A stretch of 64,000 bases of DNA from F23-D06 sp947165685. Lineage in GTDB: Bacteria; Bacteroidota; Bacteroidia; Bacteroidales; WCHB1-69. Positions 57,232-64,000 of the stretch are shown one piece after another. The stretch lies in NCBI GenBank assembly GCA_947165685.1, contig CAMVBK010000011.1, forward strand, positions 1 to 64,000. The letters run 5' to 3'. Every line of letters starts with the position of its first letter. The stretch's first letter is position 1. The notes below the pieces were generated by a model. The model saw only the letters and a list, made by a program, of their open reading frames with translations. It ran no database searches and was not told the origin of the DNA. The translations under genes and the position numbers were made by a program.

Positions 57232-57262
57232 TTCTGAATTAAGGATTAAGGATTAAGAATTT
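57229..57262 (+). repeat. Stop-anchored repeat TAAGGAT after cysS
   Basis: The TAA stop is followed by TTCTGAAT and 7-bp units TAAGGAT, TAAGGAT, TAAGAAT. Confidence 0.75.
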
Positions 57263-57290
57263 TGATTTTTTGACTTAGGGATATCCAACT

Positions 57291-58154
57291 ATGATAAAAG
57301 TTATGCCACACTTTCTTGACATGGATGACGAGCATCTCTACGAACTCGAAAACGCTCGATATGTCATCATGGGAGTACCCTACGACGGCACCAGCACTTT
57401 CGTGAAAGGCGCCGACAAAGGACCGCAGGCCATTCTCGATGCTTCCGACAGTTTAGAGCTGTACGACATTCAGTATCAACACGAAGCATGGCTCGCCGGC
57501 ATTCACACCGACCGAAACGACTATGACCTCCGAACTCCAGACACCATGGTGGAGTCAGTGCACAACCGGACGAAACACTTCCTTTCGATGGGCAAACGTC
57601 CCGTGCTGTTAGGCGGCGAGCATTCCGTTTCCGTCGGGGCCATCCGCGCAATGGCCGAGGAGTACCCCAGCCTGACTGTGCTGCAAATTGACGCTCATGC
57701 CGACCTTCGTGACAGCTACCACGGATCCATCTACAACCATGCTTGCGTCATGCGCCGCGCCCAGGAAGTCGCCCGCGTGGTGCAGGTAGGTATCCGAAAC
57801 GTATGCTCCGAGGAACTGCCCCATGTGGTGCCCGAGAACATCTTCTACGCCCACCATATCCACAACCGCACCGACTGGATGGACCAAGCCATCAGCCGAC
57901 TTACGGACAACGTCTATATCACCATCGACCTTGACGGTTTCGACCCCTCGATACTACCCGCCACGGGCACACCGCTGCCCGGCGGCCTGCTATGGTACCC
58001 CACCCTCGAGTTCCTCCAAAAGGTGTTCCGCAGCCGGAACATCGTCGGTTTCGACGTAGTGGAGCTCTGCCCACAACAAGACAGCAAGGTTTCAGACGTA
58101 CTCGCCGCAACACTGGTATATAAGATGTTGACTATGTGGGAAACATGCGATTAG
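57291..58154 (+). CDS. speB: Agmatinase / ureohydrolase family protein
   Basis: 287 residues. The binuclear manganese site is complete: LGGEHSVSVG, IDAHADLRDSY and TIDLDGFDPSILP, with GVPYDGTSTFVKGADKGPQA at the N-terminus. Agmatinase hydrolyses agmatine to putrescine and urea; related arginases and guanidinohydrolases share these motifs, so the substrate is likely but not certain. The polyamine genes that usually accompany it (speA) are not in the window. Confidence 0.9.
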   Translation: MIKVMPHFLDMDDEHLYELENARYVIMGVPYDGTSTFVKGADKGPQAILDASDSLELYDIQYQHEAWLAGIHTDRNDYDLRTPDTMVESVHNRTKHFLSMGKRPVLLGGEHSVSVGAIRAMAEEYPSLTVLQIDAHADLRDSYHGSIYNHACVMRRAQEVARVVQVGIRNVCSEELPHVVPENIFYAHHIHNRTDWMDQAISRLTDNVYITIDLDGFDPSILPATGTPLPGGLLWYPTLEFLQKVFRSRNIVGFDVVELCPQQDSKVSDVLAATLVYKMLTMWETCD

Positions 58155-58206
58155 TGTACTTTTTATCCATAGAAATAGAAAACGCAAACAAGATTAAGCA
58201 TTAATT

Positions 58207-58962
58207 ATGAACAAGATAGTGATGATTACGGGTGCCACCAGCGGTATCGGGCTGGGATGCGCAAGAAAATTCGCCGCAAACGGCGACAAATTGATACTCA
58301 CCGGACGCAACAAAGAGAAACTGGAGGAAATCCGCCAGGAACTGGCCGGCAAGGGCGCACAAGTGCTGACGCTGGTGTTCGACGTGCGCGACCGCGATGA
58401 AGCAACCCGCTGTGTCAACGGACTGCCTGCAGAGTGGCGCGACATCGACGTACTGGTGAACAACGCCGGACTGGCACTCGGACTCGAACCCGAATACGAA
58501 GGGAGCTTCGAAGACTGGGAGACGATGATCGACACCAACATCAAGGGATTGCTAACCATGACCCGTCTTATCGTGCCGGGAATGGTGGAGCGCGACCGGG
58601 GCCACGTCATCAACATCGGCTCCGTGGCCGGCGATGCCGCCTATGCCAATGGGAACGTCTATTGCGCCACGAAATCGGCAGTGAAGACGCTGACCGACGG
58701 TCTTCGCCTCGATGTGGCAAGCAGTTCCGTGCGCGTGACGAACCTCAAGCCAGGACTGGTGGAGACAAATTTCAGCAACACACGTTTCCACGGCGACACT
58801 GAACGCGCCGCCAACGTCTATAAGGGCATCAAGCCGCTTACTGGCGACGACATCGCCGACATGGCCGTCTATGCTGCCAACGCACCCGCCCACGTACAGA
58901 TCGCCGAAGTGTTAATTCTCGCCACCCATCAAGGAAGCGGCAGCGTCATCGTGAGAAAATAG
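58207..58962 (+). CDS. Short-chain dehydrogenase/reductase, YdfG-like
   Basis: 251 residues. The NAD(P) loop is TGATSGIGLGCARKFA with a following TGRNKEKLEE that favours NADP (arginine after the second strand). Further motifs are DVLVNNAGLALG, the serine in INIGSVAGDAAYANG and the YxxxK in VYCATKSAVK. The relatives YdfG/serine 3-dehydrogenase reduce malonic semialdehyde or oxidise 3-hydroxy acids. Substrate here unknown. Confidence 0.88.
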   Translation: MNKIVMITGATSGIGLGCARKFAANGDKLILTGRNKEKLEEIRQELAGKGAQVLTLVFDVRDRDEATRCVNGLPAEWRDIDVLVNNAGLALGLEPEYEGSFEDWETMIDTNIKGLLTMTRLIVPGMVERDRGHVINIGSVAGDAAYANGNVYCATKSAVKTLTDGLRLDVASSSVRVTNLKPGLVETNFSNTRFHGDTERAANVYKGIKPLTGDDIADMAVYAANAPAHVQIAEVLILATHQGSGSVIVRK

Positions 58963-59008
58963 AGCCGACCGGAACTTTTATCTCTTGCTGTACGAAAGGA
59001 GAAGACTC

Positions 59009-59584
59009 ATGAGCAAAAAAATCCTTTATATCCACGGGTTCAACTCAGCGGGAGGCGGACACAAGTCCCAGGAAATCCAAAAGATGTTCCCCGACTGGCA
59101 GGTATTATCACCGACCTTCGACTATAAGAACCCTGCAGAAGCACAGAAAAAAATCGATTCCCTAATACGCATTCAGCATGTCAACATGGTGATGGGCACC
59201 TCGCTGGGTGGCTTTTTCGCCATCTACTGCGCCAAGAAACACCGAATCCCCGCCGTAATCATCAACCCGACGCTTCGTCCTTCGGAAACCCTCGCCAACC
59301 ACCTCGGCAAGCAGAAGAATTACGTGACCAAGGAGGAATACCAATTCACCCCGGCTGACCTCGCCAAGTTTGAGGAATTCCAACGCAAAGTGTTCGACAA
59401 ACTCCCTTGCGACGGGTCACTGCTGCACTTCGCCCTCTCCACCGACGACGAAATGCTCGGAGACCACCACTACCTCGAAGAAAAATTCCCGGACTGCCAC
59501 GACTTCAACTACTTCGACCAACAGGGGCATCGCTTCGCGGGTGTCAAAATTCTACGCCCCCTCATTGAACGCGCGATGCCATAA
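59009..59584 (+). CDS. YqiA-like alpha/beta-hydrolase (esterase)
   Basis: 191 residues from ATG 59009, which has a canonical AAGGAG eight bases upstream. Motifs: ILYIHGFNSAGGGHKSQEIQ, the nucleophile elbow MGTSLGGFFAIY and the final histidine in DQQGHRFAG. This is the YqiA/YcfP pattern; substrates are small esters in vitro, physiological role unknown. Its last 23 bases overlap the convergent NqrC-like gene. Confidence 0.85.
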   Translation: MSKKILYIHGFNSAGGGHKSQEIQKMFPDWQVLSPTFDYKNPAEAQKKIDSLIRIQHVNMVMGTSLGGFFAIYCAKKHRIPAVIINPTLRPSETLANHLGKQKNYVTKEEYQFTPADLAKFEEFQRKVFDKLPCDGSLLHFALSTDDEMLGDHHYLEEKFPDCHDFNYFDQQGHRFAGVKILRPLIERAMP

Positions 59585-60179
59585 ACGCTGCACTCTCAAC
59601 GCGCCCCAACATCTCATCCACCCCTTTCGAGGTCAACGTAGCTCCTGAAATGGCATCGACACGGTTCTCTTCGGCGACATCGCCTGCAGTTCCCGATTTC
59701 AACACTCTCACAGACACAAAGTTGCCATCTTTGTCGTAGAGTTTCTTGCCCTTAAAAGATTTCAGAAACGCCTCTTCGGTGATTTTCGCGCCGAGACCAG
59801 GAGTCTCCGACTTGTGGTCGAAACTAACGCCTTTAAGCGTCTGACCATCTTCCGAAACCACCGCATAGCCCCAAATCGGGCCCCACAACCCTTTGCCGTC
59901 GAGGCGAAGGGCGATGCCCAAGGAACCATCGGCGCATACAACCCGATACTTGCGACCATCTTCTGCAAGCGGCACCGCCAAATTCGAGAAGGCATCCACG
60001 GCCTTCGACCGGCTGATGTCATGTCCTGCCGCCTGCAAAATTTGCTGGCACGTCTCGGCCTGCTTATTACGGTCGCGACGCGGCTTCAGACCCGTTGAAA
60101 CCACCGCCAGCACTACCGCAATAACCACAACTAACACCGTGACATACAAAAAGATGTATGTATTGCTAAACTTCTTCAT
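59562..60179 (-). CDS. Orphan NqrC/RnfG-like FMN-binding protein
   Basis: 205 residues. One N-terminal membrane segment (YIFLYVTVLVVVIAVVLAVV) is followed by an FMN-binding domain. It holds GLWGPIWGYAVV, SETPGLGAKI and the flavinylation motif SGATLTS, whose second threonine carries FMN in NqrC and RnfG. No other nqr or rnf gene is adjacent, so it may serve an unlinked Na+-NQR/Rnf complex or a different FMN-transfer pathway. The 3' end overlaps the esterase gene by 23 bases. Confidence 0.82.
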   Translation of the reverse strand: MKKFSNTYIFLYVTVLVVVIAVVLAVVSTGLKPRRDRNKQAETCQQILQAAGHDISRSKAVDAFSNLAVPLAEDGRKYRVVCADGSLGIALRLDGKGLWGPIWGYAVVSEDGQTLKGVSFDHKSETPGLGAKITEEAFLKSFKGKKLYDKDGNFVSVRVLKSGTAGDVAEENRVDAISGATLTSKGVDEMLGRVESAAFMASRVQ

Positions 60180-60250
60180 GAATTTGATTTTTAATCTCCT
60201 TTAAGACTCAAACCAACCTATAAAAAACTTTCCTGCACAAACAGCGCACT

Positions 60251-60658
60251 TCACAGCCGGAACGTCACCGGCACCTGGAAATAGCACCGCACCGGCTTCC
60301 CCATGTTCCGTCCGGGCTTCCACTTCGGCATCGACATCACCCCGCGCAGCGCCTCCACGTCGCAATCGGTGAAAAGCGGGATTTTCACCTGGCCATGGGT
60401 CACCCGGCCGTCCCTCTCCACCACGAACTCGACCAACACCGTGCCCGTGATGCCGTTCTTCTTCGCCACCTCGGGATACTGGATTTCCTTGGCCAAAAAC
60501 GCGTTCAGGGAATCGAGGCCTCCAGGGAATTCAGGCATCTCCTCCGCGAACATCATTGGGGGATCCTCACCATAAACTCCCGTGGCGACCTGCGCATTCG
60601 CCGAAAAGCACAACAGGCCGAATGCCCAAATAGCTATGAATTTTGCAAGCGTGTTCAT
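60251..60658 (-). CDS. Short exported TonB C-terminal-like protein
   Basis: 135 residues with signal peptide FIAIWAFGLLCFSANAQ. The rest is a TonB C-terminal-type domain (FPGGLDSLNAFLAKEIQYPE, GTVLVEFVVERDGRV, MPKWKPGRNMGKPVRCYFQV, PVTFRL). Its last ~100 codons are close to those of the gene at 61584 at both protein and DNA level, so one arose from the other. There is no transmembrane energy-transducing anchor or proline region. Confidence 0.85.
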   Translation of the reverse strand: MNTLAKFIAIWAFGLLCFSANAQVATGVYGEDPPMMFAEEMPEFPGGLDSLNAFLAKEIQYPEVAKKNGITGTVLVEFVVERDGRVTHGQVKIPLFTDCDVEALRGVMSMPKWKPGRNMGKPVRCYFQVPVTFRL

Positions 60659-60674
60659 TGTTCAAAATTTTCTG

Positions 60675-60682
60675 CAAAACTA
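60675..60682 (-). promoter_or_regulatory. -7 element (TAGTTTTG) of the short TonB-like gene
   Basis: TAnnTTTG on the minus strand 17 bases before ATG 60658. Confidence 0.55.
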
Positions 60683-60768
60683 CAATTTCTTTCCGAATTA
60701 TTCCCGCAACGCTGGCTGATGACCGCAGATTTTTTTCCTGTCAAAATTTTGTATTTCTGAAAAAAGAA

Positions 60769-60776
60769 TATCTTTG
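60769..60776 (+). promoter_or_regulatory. -7 element (TATCTTTG) of the gene at 60830
   Basis: TAnnTTTG match 54 bases upstream of ATG 60830. Confidence 0.65.
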
Positions 60777-60829
60777 CACCCGAATTGGCTTTTGGCTTTA
60801 GATATTGGTCACTAACACGAATCACCATC

Positions 60830-61492
60830 ATGAAAAATGGCAGACGGACTTGCGAAGTTTTGAAAGAGGTGCGGCGGAAGGTCGCACAGGAGAACAACAT
60901 TGCGCTGACGGAGCGTGAATGCACCTTCGAGGGCGACTGCCGAGGCACGTGTCCCTATTGCGAGGCCGAAGTGCGTTATCTCGAACGGGAGCTGCAGCGT
61001 CGAAAGGCCCTGGGCAGGGCCGTCGCGGTGGCAGGTCTCGCCGTCTCTTCCATGATGATGGGCTATGGGCAATCCGTCACACCGCAGGCACCCACCGCCA
61101 CACCGCTTCCCCCGACGACAAACGACTCCATTATCATTGACGGAAACGGCGAATGGGAACCTGTAGGGATCGTTGTAGCTGACGTTGACCTCCCGACCCC
61201 CCAGCAATGGCATCCGGACATATCCGGCACCCCAGCGCAATACCTGAAAGAACGGCTTACGGTCCCGCGTTCCGTACTTCGGAACCGGACCATCGAAAGG
61301 ACGTACATCGTCCTCATCATCAACGAGGACGGCGAAGTGAAGGAGGTGGTGTTCCAACCCAAGAACGATTCGCCGGGCGAAGAGGAAAAAGCATTTTACG
61401 AGGATGTCACCCGCATTCTGAAAGCGATGCCGAAATGGATGGGCGGGCATTCCGCCGCAAGCTACGAAATCGCCGTCCGCGAACTGTGGTGA
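60830..61492 (+). CDS. Cys-motif/TonB-like membrane protein, plus-strand copy
   Basis: 220 residues from ATG 60830. The N-terminal ~55 residues (RRTCEVLKEVRRKVAQENNI, then ECTFEGDCRGTCPYCEAEVR) hold a C-x5-C-x3-C-x2-C motif. A membrane segment (ALGRAVAVAGLAVSSMMMGY) is followed by a proline-rich linker. The C-terminal domain is a divergent TonB C-terminal fold (YLKERLTVPRSVLRN, TYIVLIINEDGEVKEVVFQP, KAMPKWMGG). The N-terminal part is nearly the same as in the facing gene at 61584, while the C-terminal halves differ much more. Confidence 0.8.
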   Translation: MKNGRRTCEVLKEVRRKVAQENNIALTERECTFEGDCRGTCPYCEAEVRYLERELQRRKALGRAVAVAGLAVSSMMMGYGQSVTPQAPTATPLPPTTNDSIIIDGNGEWEPVGIVVADVDLPTPQQWHPDISGTPAQYLKERLTVPRSVLRNRTIERTYIVLIINEDGEVKEVVFQPKNDSPGEEEKAFYEDVTRILKAMPKWMGGHSAASYEIAVRELW

Positions 61493-61583
61493 TGGTTATC
61501 CCTGCGGATGAGCGCGGCACGCTGAAGGCCTTCAATGCCCAACATTACAATTTATCCGCGCAGTCGCGTATGATCGGTGCGGA

Positions 61584-62399
61584 TCACAGCCGGAACGTCA
61601 CCGGCACCTGGTACCAGCAGCGCACCGGTTTCCCCATGTTTCTGCCGGGTTTCCACTTCGGCATGGACATCACCGCGCGCACCGCTTCCTTATCGCATTC
61701 GGGGAAAAGCGGGACTTTCACCTTGGCGTTGGTCACACGCCCGTCTTCCTCCACCGCGAACTCAACCAACACCGTGCCCGTGATGCCATAATCCCTCGCC
61801 ACCTGAGGATATTGAATCTCCTTTGCCAAAAAGGCTTGCAAAGAATCCATTCCTCCAGGGAATTCGGGCAATTCCTCCATAAGACCCATTACCGGCGGTT
61901 CATCGTCATCCACTTCCCCCACATAGTCGTCACCCCAAACGGGCACATCTGTTGATACACAAAGGCCATCTTCCACGATTCGCAGGATTTCCTCTTTCGG
62001 GGAAGGGGCGGACCGGTTGCCGCTGGTGGGTGCGTTTGCCGGTTCGCCGACTGGTTCAGGGGATGATTCAGGAGACGGTTCTGTAGCTTGCGACAGCGTG
62101 TTGACGGGTGTGGGCTCGGGTTCGCTGCCGGCGGGTGTCGCGGGCGTTTTCGGGCTGTGGCACGCGCCCATCATCATCGTGGAGACGGCGATGCCCGCCA
62201 CGGTGACGGCCTTGCCGAGCGCCCGGCGTTTGGAGAGCTCACGCTCCAAGTAGCGCACCTCCGATTCGCAATAGGGACATGTGCCCCGGCAGTCGCCCTC
62301 GTGCGTGCATTCGCGCTCCTTGAGCGCAATGTCGTTCTCTTGTGCGATTTTCCGCCGCACATCCTTCAGGATCTCGCAAGTCCGTTTGCCCTTTTTCAT
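61584..62399 (-). CDS. Cys-motif/TonB-like membrane protein, minus-strand copy
   Basis: 271 residues. The N-terminal domain RTCEILKDVRRKIAQENDIA and ECTHEGDCRGTCPYCESEVR carries the same cysteine motif as the gene at 60830. A membrane or lipoprotein-like segment (VTVAGIAVSTMMMGACHS) and a proline/serine-rich spacer (PEPTPVNTLSQATEPSPESS) follow. The TonB C-terminal domain (FPGGMDSLQAFLAKEIQYPQ, MPKWKPGRNMGKPVRCWYQV) ends the protein. The spacer plus domain is like a real TonB, reaching across the periplasm. Which receptor it serves is unknown. Confidence 0.85.
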   Translation of the reverse strand: MKKGKRTCEILKDVRRKIAQENDIALKERECTHEGDCRGTCPYCESEVRYLERELSKRRALGKAVTVAGIAVSTMMMGACHSPKTPATPAGSEPEPTPVNTLSQATEPSPESSPEPVGEPANAPTSGNRSAPSPKEEILRIVEDGLCVSTDVPVWGDDYVGEVDDDEPPVMGLMEELPEFPGGMDSLQAFLAKEIQYPQVARDYGITGTVLVEFAVEEDGRVTNAKVKVPLFPECDKEAVRAVMSMPKWKPGRNMGKPVRCWYQVPVTFRL

Positions 62400-62487
62400 G
62401 ATGGTGGTTGGTGATTAGTGATTGGTGATTAGTGAACAGTGAACAGTGAGCAGTGAGCAGTGAACAGTGTCATAAGTCATAAGTCAA
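62400..62487 (-). repeat. Tandem 7-bp repeats in the 5' leader of the gene at 61584
   Basis: Units such as TCACTGC, TCACTGT, TCACTAA and TCACCAA on the sense strand, plus GACTTAT twice, about ten units in all. They run to a few bases before ATG 62399 and lie between its -7 box and start codon. Confidence 0.85.
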
Positions 62488-62497
62488 ATCAGGTCTG

Positions 62498-62505
62498 CAA
62501 AGATA
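62498..62505 (-). promoter_or_regulatory. -7 element (TATCTTTG) of the gene at 61584
   Basis: TAnnTTTG on the minus strand, 98 bases before ATG 62399. Confidence 0.6.
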
Positions 62506-62516
62506 TATTTTTTTCG

Positions 62517-64000
62517 TCAGCAGCCGCCCTTAGGATTGTTATATCTTCCGTTCGGCAATTTAAAAGGGTAGATGAGTTCCCCGCAGGAACAATCGTGGTA
62601 GATGTAACCGTATATCTGCCCCTCCGACACTGCAGCGGCACGTTTTTCGTCAAGGCTGCACGGGAGGATTTCGCGGCCGCGCGCATTGACATAGCCCAGC
62701 CTGTGGTTCGTGTCGTAAACGGCCCAGCAGGTCTCCGCTGACGAGGAATTGACACCCTCCCAAATGAAGTAGTAGCGGCTCAGGCGCTTGCCCGTCCGAC
62801 TGTTCGCGATGGCCCACATCCCTTTTTTGTTGGCGACATACAGCACATTCCCCTCCCGCTGGGCACCCCAGCAGGAGAGCAGCTTCCGGCCCTTGCCGTT
62901 AAGCACCTCCACCTTCCCTGACGGGCGGCGGGCAAGGATGACATCGTCACCGTCGGCATCGGCTTCCACGTAGCGCAACGGAAGCACCACATTCCCCCAC
63001 AGATCGACAATGCCGTGGTGCAGCGAATCCGTGGCGACACTCATCAGTGTAGAAGACCAATAATTAGACGCCTCGCTGTAACGCTGCGGGAGTAACTTTC
63101 CCTTAGGATCCACCAACCGCCATGCACCATCGACATAAACCAAAGGATATAAGTATGGGAGATTGTCACTGTCAAAATGTATGGCCGAATCCATAGAGAC
63201 AACGTGTCCCGCAGTATCGATGATTTCCACTCGGCCATCCCGCAAAACACCATAAAAATAACCGAAACCGCCCAATTCGTCAAGTTCGTTCAGCTCTGTA
63301 TAGCGATGAGGGATGAGAATCCGTAAATGCTCGTCCACTATTCCCCAAAGACCGGAACGGTCTTTCGTTTCAAACAACCCTTTTGCAGGAGACAAGGGCC
63401 AACCTTCCTGATATTCGATAGGCAGGACTATACTGCCGTCAGCAGACATCAGGCCTTTAAGACGTGTTCTTCTCTCCTTGATGGACACAAAATCACCATA
63501 ATAGTTGTCGTATGTGTACAACGGACTGATCGGGCGGACCCACACCCCCTTGAAATCCATCACCCCTTCGTGATCATTCGTGTCTGTAACGATGATAGCA
63601 TTATCACAACCACAAAACAGGTTCTTATAGACCGGGGCCAGCACCTCGCGACCGTTCAAGTCCAACAAGCCTCTCAGCATCTGCTTCCGTTTCGCGCGAT
63701 TGGATGATGCTTCGCCACTATCGAGAGTTTTCTCTACGGAGTAAATGAGCAGCGGCGACGAGCTGGTTTTTCCGAAGTCGGAGGTTCCGAACTCCGAAAG
63801 GTTAAGATAGCGGAAGGGCACCATCGTGTCGCCTTTGCTGTTGACAACCCCGCCGGGCTTGTCATCTCCGCAGACCACGAAAAGCCCACCGCTGTTGGCA
63901 ATCGGTTCCGGTCGCGCGTCATAGCGGTAAGGCAGTATCGGCCGCCCGTTCCAGTCCAATATGCCCCATAGTCCATCCCGTTTCGCTATGATATAGCCTT
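62517..64000 (-). CDS. WG-repeat protein (5' end outside window)
   Basis: 494 residues are visible; the frame stays open to base 64000 (AKRDGLWGILDWNGRPILPY), so the start lies beyond the window. It is built from WG repeats, each ~45-50 residues with a core like G-L/M-W-G-I/A-V/I: DRSGLWGIVDEHLRILIPHR, HGIVDLWGNVVLPLRYVEAD and KKGMWAIANSRTGKRLSRYY. WG-repeat proteins are predicted beta-propeller-like scaffolds, often exported or surface-bound, of unknown ligand. The C-terminus (GYIYHDCSCGELIYPFKLPN) is Cys-containing. Confidence 0.85.
   Translation of the reverse strand, partial: GYIIAKRDGLWGILDWNGRPILPYRYDARPEPIANSGGLFVVCGDDKPGGVVNSKGDTMVPFRYLNLSEFGTSDFGKTSSSPLLIYSVEKTLDSGEASSNRAKRKQMLRGLLDLNGREVLAPVYKNLFCGCDNAIIVTDTNDHEGVMDFKGVWVRPISPLYTYDNYYGDFVSIKERRTRLKGLMSADGSIVLPIEYQEGWPLSPAKGLFETKDRSGLWGIVDEHLRILIPHRYTELNELDELGGFGYFYGVLRDGRVEIIDTAGHVVSMDSAIHFDSDNLPYLYPLVYVDGAWRLVDPKGKLLPQRYSEASNYWSSTLMSVATDSLHHGIVDLWGNVVLPLRYVEADADGDDVILARRPSGKVEVLNGKGRKLLSCWGAQREGNVLYVANKKGMWAIANSRTGKRLSRYYFIWEGVNSSSAETCWAVYDTNHRLGYVNARGREILPCSLDEKRAAAVSEGQIYGYIYHDCSCGELIYPFKLPNGRYNNPKGGC

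Noticed and set aside
1..64000. tRNA or rRNA genes
   Set aside because: No cloverleaf-like segment with a GTTCRANNC arm or rRNA core sequence was noticed on either strand; a tRNA scan would settle it.

Overview
The window looks like chromosome of an anaerobic, fairly GC-rich member of the Bacteroidales, probably uncultured and host-associated (inference). Four things in the sequence support this. There are two proteins with gliding-motility/type IX secretion C-terminal domains, plus a T9SS Plug (DUF5103) gene. Almost every transcription unit is preceded by the Bacteroidetes -7 element TAnnTTTG rather than a sigma-70 -10/-35 pair. The metabolic genes fit anaerobic propionate-forming metabolism (2-oxoacid:ferredoxin oxidoreductase, methylmalonyl-CoA epimerase). 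Finally, Bacteroidetes-restricted families are common (FISUMP, DUF4199, DUF5692, DUF6169-like, NagB-deacetylase fusion). I see no rRNA, tRNA, CRISPR array, transposase or integrase.

Layout. 0-3.3 kb: the 3' part of a giant secreted protein with YDG/MBG and HYR-like modules and a FISUMP domain. 3.4-7.8 kb: dnaE and rplS on the minus strand. 8.1-14.6 kb: the korAB operon with a second korB copy; the two korB copies flank an AT-rich 2.5 kb cassette (membrane protein, 53-codon ORF, DUF6169-like protein). 14.8-15.7 kb: a second AT-rich cassette with a pseudogene scrap, a PBECR-like putative RNase toxin and a candidate minus-strand small RNA. 15.8-33.7 kb: an ATP-grasp-like protein, two T9SS cargo proteins, DPP IV, SPFH and Arc-like genes, a patatin with a predicted barrel, tsaE and neighbours, DUF5692, and the NagB fusion. 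34-49 kb, nearly all plus strand: response regulator, pyrF, rseP, nadA, spoT/relA, a YtxH/holin-like trio, ligA, a methyltransferase, mce, DUF4199 and GT2. 49-59.6 kb: T9SS Plug, a sigma factor with a long leader, two secreted proteins, DUF58, radC, cysS, speB, an SDR and a YqiA-like esterase. 59.6-64 kb: an orphan NqrC-like flavoprotein, three TonB-C-terminal proteins and a WG-repeat protein that runs off the window.

Three things stand out. First, the korB duplication has a long mismatch-free core inside diverged flanks (gene conversion) and brackets an AT-rich cassette; a probable toxin and a probable sRNA lie on the other side of korA, so the korAB locus looks like an insertion hotspot. 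Second, many intercistronic gaps are filled by 7-, 9- or 14-bp tandem repeats whose first unit begins with the stop codon of the upstream gene, often running to the next start codon. Third, REP-like hairpin families recur between plus-strand operons, and one copy supplies the last codons and the stop of a membrane-protein gene.

Starts were chosen mainly by placing the ATG downstream of the TAnnTTTG element, because many longer open frames run backwards through a promoter or an upstream gene. All alignments were done by eye.
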